This document shows, piece after piece, positions 4,984-9,184 of a DNA stretch of 9,184 bases. Position numbers and translations under genes: made by a program. Position 1 is the stretch's first letter; the number at the start of each line of letters is the position of its first letter. The notes beneath the pieces are model-generated. The model made no database searches. It saw only the letters and a list, made by a program, of their open reading frames with translations, and was not told the origin of the DNA. The stretch lies in assembly GCA_946543025.1 (NCBI GenBank), contig CAMNLN010000122.1, forward strand, positions 1 through 9,184. Reading direction: 5' to 3'. Source of the stretch: an uncultured Verrucomicrobiota bacterium (GTDB taxonomy: Bacteria > Verrucomicrobiota > Kiritimatiellia > RFP12 > UBA1067).

Positions 4984-6558
4984 TTACGGGTTCGCGCCGT
5001 AGAAGTACATTCCCCCGTACGTCCAGTTTGGATCGGGCATTCCGGGGAAGTTCTTCCGGTCCATCGTCAGCATGACATAGCGGAACGGATAGCCGTCCGG
5101 CAATTCGGCGAACGCCATGAACACGCGTCCGTTCATCGACCCGTTGCCGAACGGCGGCATATCCAGCTTGAGCTCGCCCAGATAGTCCAGCGTCGGATAC
5201 GCGTAAATCGGCAGGCGCCGCTGCCGGTTGGCGGTCATCACGTACCTGCCGCCGCCGAACGCCATGATCTGGCAACCCGTGGAATCGAACTTCCCCGGCC
5301 CCGCGATCCGACGGTACGGACCATCCCACGAATCGGCCTCCCACAGGCACGGGCGCAACCCCTTCCCGGTGAATGTCGACGTCGCAAAACGCCACTTGTT
5401 CGTCGACGGATCAAACGTAAAATACGGATCCTCGCTCTTGAGACCGCCTTCCATCGCCAGAGGATGCGCCGTCAGCACCGTTATGCCGTGCAAGGGATTC
5501 TTCGTACATTCCATCGCCACGATCCCGCTGCCGCGCCGAGTCTTCGGATTCAGATCGTTGCTTGCCGTCGACCATCCGACGCCGCAGGCCTTCCATCCGT
5601 CAGCCGCGCGATCGTAGAAAAGATGGTTCACGGCGTCGTTCCGAAGCAGGTCGTCGTCGCCGCCGTAGTTGGTGAAGAGCACGCCTTCCATGCGGAAGTC
5701 GAAGAGCGCGGGGTCGAAGCTGGCGACGCTCTTCACGTACTTGAACCCGGCCCGCGCGGAGAACGTGCAGAAAATGCGCCCGTTCTCGAAGTACGGCTTG
5801 CAACCCGGCCCGTCGGTGACGATTCGAAAATCGGCCTGTCCCACGCCGGCCGTCAAGGTCATGCCGGCGCGACGGATCACGGCCCGCCCGTTCGCCGGGA
5901 GCGACGCTCCCGCGCCGAACTTCATCGCGCCAAGGAATTTGCGCGCGCGCAGATCCGGCTTGTCCGCGAACGTCACGGCCCCCAGGTAGCTCACCTTGCC
6001 GTCCTTTCGGACGGCGATGAGCATCGTCGGTCCGGCGACCACGCCCGACAGGGTGAACGGCGACATCGGAACGGACAACGGATTCTCGAGCTTCGCCTCC
6101 ACCGGATTGCCGCCCACGCGTTCCTCGAACACGACGGTCTTCCCCGGCTGAGCCTTCACGCGCAGAAGAACATCTTCCCGCGCGTCATGCCACACCAGTT
6201 CGGCGGCGGCTCCGGGCGAAAGCGATTCGAAGTCCGCCGAATAGTGCGCACCCGGCAGCCAGCCGCTCACCGTCAACGCGCCCTCCGCCGGTTTCTCCGC
6301 GGCGGAAAGGACCCCTGTTGCGTTCGTGTAGCAAACGGCGGGCGCCACGTCCGAAAGAGGCATCATGGGGTGCTGCGCGTCTGGACACGCCACCGCCTCG
6401 GGGCGAAGCTCCGTCATCGTCAGCTCGTTGTCCAGCACGAACCGCCGCGCCGCGAGAAGCCTGAATTCCGGAATGCCGGACGCCTGATCGGCGTCCGGAA
6501 AGGCCGCCGCGACGAATGCCAGCCCGATCATGGAAAAGATTGCGACCTTCTCTTTCAT
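4984..6558 (-). CDS. Secreted two-domain protein: beta-sandwich plus GH43-like five-bladed propeller (putative)
   Basis: A 524-residue protein with a signal peptide at about 1-21 (MKEKVAIFSMIGLAFVAAAF). Residues about 30-225 look like a beta-sandwich of the LamG/DUF1080 kind (LRVKAQPGKTVVFEE, TMLIAVRKDGKVSYLGAV). Residues about 230-524 read like a five-bladed propeller related to GH43/GH32-type proteins: a blade around PYFENGRIFCTFS, then SEDPYFTFDPSTNKWRF, WEADSWDGPYRRI and GGGRYVMTANRQRR, each a strand group ending with a W/Y-x-turn. The three catalytic acids of GH43 cannot be assigned with confidence, so it may bind rather than cleave glycans. The start was chosen because a signal peptide follows and AGGAAAG lies 5 bases before; the in-frame extension to 6783 lies antisense-like across the phosphatase end and lacks these. 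It follows the phosphatase gene by 43 bases with no visible promoter. Confidence 0.6.
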   Translation of the reverse strand: MKEKVAIFSMIGLAFVAAAFPDADQASGIPEFRLLAARRFVLDNELTMTELRPEAVACPDAQHPMMPLSDVAPAVCYTNATGVLSAAEKPAEGALTVSGWLPGAHYSADFESLSPGAAAELVWHDAREDVLLRVKAQPGKTVVFEERVGGNPVEAKLENPLSVPMSPFTLSGVVAGPTMLIAVRKDGKVSYLGAVTFADKPDLRARKFLGAMKFGAGASLPANGRAVIRRAGMTLTAGVGQADFRIVTDGPGCKPYFENGRIFCTFSARAGFKYVKSVASFDPALFDFRMEGVLFTNYGGDDDLLRNDAVNHLFYDRAADGWKACGVGWSTASNDLNPKTRRGSGIVAMECTKNPLHGITVLTAHPLAMEGGLKSEDPYFTFDPSTNKWRFATSTFTGKGLRPCLWEADSWDGPYRRIAGPGKFDSTGCQIMAFGGGRYVMTANRQRRLPIYAYPTLDYLGELKLDMPPFGNGSMNGRVFMAFAELPDGYPFRYVMLTMDRKNFPGMPDPNWTYGGMYFYGANP

Positions 6559-6601
6559 GAGTTCTTTCCTGCGTCTTTCAAGGGCACCCCATACGGAACC
6601 G

Positions 6602-8236
6602 TCACGCGATTCCGCGATAGCGGATGACGAGCTGCGTACGGTCGTCCGCCTGCTCCGTGTTGGCAGCGTATGCGGAGATACGTTCGGAAACGGACGAAAG
6701 GATTGACTTCGGATCGTCATAGAAATGCCCGAAGGAGATGAACGAGAGCAATCGATCCTCGCCAAACAACTCGCCCTGGGCATTTGTCTGTTCCGTCACG
6801 CCGTCTGTATAGAGGTAGATCGCATCACCGGGCGCGAGCATGACCTCCTGCGAACGGTACTTGACGCCGGGCATCGCGCCAAGGACCAACCCCGGCCGCG
6901 TACGAAGATACTCGTCTTGCTCCTCCGCCCGAAGGAGAATCGGCGGATTATGCCCGGCGTTCACGTAAGAGACACGCCCTGAACCGAGGTCGATCTCACC
7001 GATCCAGGCCGTCACGAACATATTCGCGCCGTTTCCTTCGCACAGCGCGTCGTTCGCCTCCGTGACGACCTCCGCGACTGGCTTGCCGGTCTGCGCGACG
7101 CTCTTGATGATCGTCTTCGCGCGCATCATGAAGAGCGCCGCCGGCACGCCCTTGTCGCTCACGTCGGCGATGAGGAAGGTGATCTTGCTCGGGCCGGAGA
7201 AATAGAAGTCGTAGAAGTCGCCGCCGACCTCCTTCGCCGTATCCATGCTTGCATAGATGTCCACGCGCTTCTCGCCCGGGAACGGCGGGAACACGCGCGG
7301 GATCGCGCTCTCCTGGATGTCCGAGGCCATCTTCATCTCCTTCGCGCGCTGCGCCTTGATTTGCGTACGCACGTAGGCGGCGATGACGAGTCCGACGAGG
7401 ATGGCCGCCAGGACGAGCGCCATTCCGTTCAAAAACGCAGAGGTTCCCACCAGAACCCGCCGTTCGACGATGGCCGTCCGCTTCGGGATGATGACATAGA
7501 CTGAAAAACCTTCCACGACGCGCCGCTGCCAGTAGCAGTCGCTGCCCGGTTCTTGCCACTGCCCGCTCTCGCGCTTCTCGTCCGGATGCGAGATGATCGT
7601 CCCCGAGGCGGTCGTGATGACGATATAGCCGTCCGCGCCGCTCACGTGGCGGTTGTGCGTCAGTCCCGTAAGGGCCGAACGCGCAAGGTACCGCAGGCTC
7701 CACTCGCGGCAGCCGACCTGAACGAACCCACCTTCCGGCAGCCATACGCCGACATACTTGATCATGTCGCCGGCGCGCGTGTTGGGCAGGAGCGGCTGCG
7801 TGATCTCGGTCTCACGGTCGAGAAGCGGCTTGAACCCTGCGGCCTGCCCTGTGATGTTGGTAAAGTCGAACCCGATGTCCCGCTCGTCCGCGCTGTGCGT
7901 GAGAAGTCCCTTCGCATCAACCACGCACAGTTCGTCCACTTTCAGCTCGTCCGCCAAATGACGGAGCAAGGCAACGGATTTCTTCTTGTCGTGCCAGTCG
8001 GGGTGCGCCCGCAACTCGGGCAACTTGTCGCGAAAAAGCATCGCCTGCCGGACGAGCCGGCGGTCCACCTTCTCGCGGATGGCACCTTCCACGTCCTTGA
8101 AGGCGACGTCAATCAGCTTGTGGGCGTCGTGGGCGGTCATGCGGTCGTGCAGCACCCATGTCAGCGCCAGCGAGGCGAGGAAGGCCAGCGCCACAGCTCC
8201 CGTCAGCCGGGCCACCAGCTTCCCGTGCGCCTTCAT
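6602..8236 (-). CDS. Membrane sensor phosphatase: Cache-like extracytoplasmic domain plus SpoIIE (PP2C) domain
   Basis: A 544-residue inner-membrane protein. A membrane helix at about 11-29 and a second at about 263-288 frame an extracytoplasmic region. That region carries two PAS/Cache-like stretches, ELCVVDAKGLLTHSADERDIG (102-122) and YIVITTASGTIISHP (204-218). The cytoplasmic part (about 305-544) is an RsbU/SpoIIE-type PP2C phosphatase: SDIQESAIPRVFPPFPG, EVGGD340FYDF, IAD358VSDKGVPAALFM, VNAGHNPP, LYTD478GVTE, FGEDRL and DD532RTQ. The four metal-binding aspartates are all present, so activity is expected. Such enzymes usually dephosphorylate an anti-sigma antagonist (STAS protein) on a serine or threonine; no STAS or anti-sigma gene is visible here. 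There is no HAMP domain, only a short charged linker at 289-312. The ATG overlaps the stop of the binding-protein gene (ATGA) after GGAAAGGAAAG, implying coupled translation. Confidence 0.9.
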   Translation of the reverse strand: MKAHGKLVARLTGAVALAFLASLALTWVLHDRMTAHDAHKLIDVAFKDVEGAIREKVDRRLVRQAMLFRDKLPELRAHPDWHDKKKSVALLRHLADELKVDELCVVDAKGLLTHSADERDIGFDFTNITGQAAGFKPLLDRETEITQPLLPNTRAGDMIKYVGVWLPEGGFVQVGCREWSLRYLARSALTGLTHNRHVSGADGYIVITTASGTIISHPDEKRESGQWQEPGSDCYWQRRVVEGFSVYVIIPKRTAIVERRVLVGTSAFLNGMALVLAAILVGLVIAAYVRTQIKAQRAKEMKMASDIQESAIPRVFPPFPGEKRVDIYASMDTAKEVGGDFYDFYFSGPSKITFLIADVSDKGVPAALFMMRAKTIIKSVAQTGKPVAEVVTEANDALCEGNGANMFVTAWIGEIDLGSGRVSYVNAGHNPPILLRAEEQDEYLRTRPGLVLGAMPGVKYRSQEVMLAPGDAIYLYTDGVTEQTNAQGELFGEDRLLSFISFGHFYDDPKSILSSVSERISAYAANTEQADDRTQLVIRYRGIA

Positions 8237-8964
8237 TTCGCTTTCCTTTCCCGGATGACCGCGTTGACGGCGTCAAGATAGTCTTTTCGGCCCTTGCGTA
8301 CCACGATGCCGTAATTCTCCCGCGTCTCGCGCGGCGTGACCGCCAGCTTACCGCCCGACATCCGCGCAATTTCGACAAGCGCCGGACGGTCGTAGAAAAC
8401 CGTGTCGATCTTGCGCGCCAGCAGGGCCTCCATCGCCTGCTCGATGGCCGTGTACCTGAACGGGTCGATCCCGTGGCGCGTCAGGTAGAAGTCGTGGGTC
8501 ATCGACTCCACTGCGCCGACGCGCAGGCCTTCGGCGCGCACCATCGTCGGCATCGGCTCGTCGGCTCGATAGATAAACGCAGACCCTTCCTCCGCGTAGG
8601 GGATGGAAAAGTCCACGTTGCGGCTTCGCCCTTCGGTGATGGTGATCGCGCCGGCGGCGAAGTCGGCCTTGTGGTCCTTGACGGATGGAATCATGTCCGC
8701 AAACGGAACCCGACGGATCTCGAGCGGCCGCCGCAGGCGGGCGGCGGCGGCCTTGACGATATCGATGTCGATGCCGCAGATCACGCCCGTGTTCGTGTCG
8801 AGGTAGGCGTAAGGCGGCAGTTCGGGCATCACTACCAGCACGAGCGGCCCGTCGTCCGACCGCTCAGGCATCTTGGCGTCGTTCGCCGGAGCGGCATCTC
8901 GACCGCACCCGGCCAACGCCGCACAGAGCAGAATGATCGCGCAATGTGCGATTGACTTGAACAT
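8233..8964 (-). CDS. Solute-binding protein family 3 lipoprotein (amino-acid type)
   Basis: A 243-residue lipoprotein: a short hydrophobic signal with lipobox LAGC and C20, so it is anchored outside the inner membrane. The mature part has the family-3 binding-protein pattern: PELPPYAYLD, GIDIDIVKAAAARL (64-77), FADMIPSVKDHKADFAAGAITIT (88-110), R113 and VDFSIPY (117-123), then KIDTVFYDRPA (165-175). R113 and D172 occupy the positions that bind the carboxylate and amino groups of amino acids in GlnH/HisJ-like proteins, so an amino acid or similar ligand is likely. No ABC permease or ATPase is present nearby. The stop overlaps the phosphatase start by 4 bases, suggesting that it supplies ligand information to that sensor. 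An AAAAGGG site precedes the ATG by 2-3 bases; no clear promoter is visible in the 76-base gap upstream. Confidence 0.88.
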   Translation of the reverse strand: MFKSIAHCAIILLCAALAGCGRDAAPANDAKMPERSDDGPLVLVVMPELPPYAYLDTNTGVICGIDIDIVKAAAARLRRPLEIRRVPFADMIPSVKDHKADFAAGAITITEGRSRNVDFSIPYAEEGSAFIYRADEPMPTMVRAEGLRVGAVESMTHDFYLTRHGIDPFRYTAIEQAMEALLARKIDTVFYDRPALVEIARMSGGKLAVTPRETRENYGIVVRKGRKDYLDAVNAVIRERKAK

Positions 8965-8991
8965 GACCCTTTTGAAAATCCTTTTACGAAG

Positions 8992-9016
8992 AGCCGGCCC
9001 GCAGGACGGGCCGACT
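8992..9016 (-). terminator. Strong GC hairpin after the GGGtGRT gene, probable terminator or processing stem
   Basis: In the minus-strand RNA a 10-pair stem forms between 9016-9007 (AGTCGGCCCG) and 9001-8992 (CGGGCCGGCT) around a 5-base loop. The third pair is U-G in minus-strand RNA but C-A if read on the plus strand, so the stem is built for minus-strand transcription. It starts 24 bases after the stop of the upstream gene. A true U-run does not follow at once (CUUCGUAAAAGGAUUUU), so termination may be partial and allow read-through into the binding-protein operon. Confidence 0.6.
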
Positions 9017-9040
9017 CCCCGTGCAGGAAACAGGCAACGC

Positions 9041-9184
9041 CTATTTCTTGGTCTTGAAGCTCTCCTCGACGGCGACGGCCACGGCCACCGTGGCGCCCAC
9101 CATCGGGTTGTTGCCCATGCCGATGAGGCCCATCATCTCCACGTGCGCGGGCACCGAGCTGGAGCCGGCGAACTGCGCGTCGGA
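9041..9184 (-). CDS. GGGtGRT-family protein, C-terminal end (truncated by window edge)
   Basis: The last 47 codons and a TAG stop are visible. The peptide reads SDAQFAGSSSVPAHVEMM, then GLIGMGNNPMVGATVAVAV, ending in VEESFKTKK. This matches, from memory, the very conserved C-terminus of the GGGtGRT protein family (Pfam PF14057), whose members are about 330 residues long and carry the naming glycine-rich motif upstream of this segment, outside the window. The biochemical function of the family is, as far as I know, not established. The charged tail FKTKK looks like a variable extension. A strong hairpin follows the stop, so it probably belongs to a transcript distinct from the binding-protein and phosphatase genes. 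The confidence covers the family only. Confidence 0.75.
   Translation of the reverse strand, partial: SDAQFAGSSSVPAHVEMMGLIGMGNNPMVGATVAVAVAVEESFKTKK

Noticed and set aside
5464..6627. 387-codon plus-strand open frame opposite the propeller gene, and similar long plus-strand frames at 188-1198 and 1288-2259
   Set aside because: They lie fully antisense to genes with clear families, have Arg/His/Val-rich composition typical of shadow frames in GC-rich DNA, and show no recognisable domain or ribosome site.
6559..6783. In-frame upstream extension of the propeller gene to give 599 residues
   Set aside because: It would overlap the conserved C-terminus of the phosphatase and place 75 Arg/Ser-rich residues before an obvious signal peptide; the start at 6558 has its own SD.
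1..9184. Defence system, mobile element, CRISPR array, tRNA or rRNA
   Set aside because: No transposase, integrase, nuclease or toxin-like genes, no spaced direct repeats, and no cloverleaf or rRNA-like sequence were seen; the gaps between genes are all under 200 bases.

Overview
The window is GC-rich bacterial DNA with eight complete or nearly complete genes and a partial gene at one edge, all read from the minus strand. I see no RNA genes, CRISPR arrays, insertion sequences or phage genes. A DUF481-type outer-membrane barrel and two lipoproteins with lipoboxes indicate a Gram-negative, two-membrane cell. The mix of a DUF481 barrel with an N-terminal repeat domain, a propeller-type carbohydrate protein and a GGGtGRT-family protein would fit an uncultured member of the PVC group (Kiritimatiellota, Lentisphaerota or Verrucomicrobiota), perhaps from a gut. 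That placement is a guess from gene character, not a demonstrated assignment.

In transcription order (high to low coordinates): (1) the C-terminal end of a GGGtGRT-family protein (9184-9041), followed by a strong hairpin. (2) A lipoprotein of solute-binding family 3 (8964-8233), overlapping by 4 bases a membrane-bound Cache/SpoIIE serine phosphatase (8236-6602), then after 43 bases a secreted two-domain protein with a GH43-like propeller (6558-4984). (3) A GT4-type glycosyltransferase (4956-3850), overlapping by 4 bases an MFS transporter (3853-2600). (4) A single gene for a lactonase-fold lipoprotein (2550-1423). (5) A DUF481 outer-membrane protein (1237-218) from a consensus sigma70-type promoter, followed by the start of a B12-binding radical SAM protein (167 to the window edge).

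The clearest regulatory signal is a set of three extended -10 elements: TGG-TATAAT before the DUF481 gene, TGC-TATAAT before the glycosyltransferase and TGC-TAGAAT before the lactonase gene. The first has a normal leader with a Shine-Dalgarno (SD) site. In the other two the predicted transcription start falls on or next to the ATG and there is no SD, which suggests leaderless mRNAs. The other genes have purine-rich SD-like sites.

The most interesting functional unit is the overlapping pair of an amino-acid-type binding lipoprotein and a sensor phosphatase without any ABC permease, which looks more like signalling than uptake. The glycosyltransferase also carries an in-frame tract of five 7-bp repeats in its interdomain linker. 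I found no convincing wholly new system; these are leads with stated tests.
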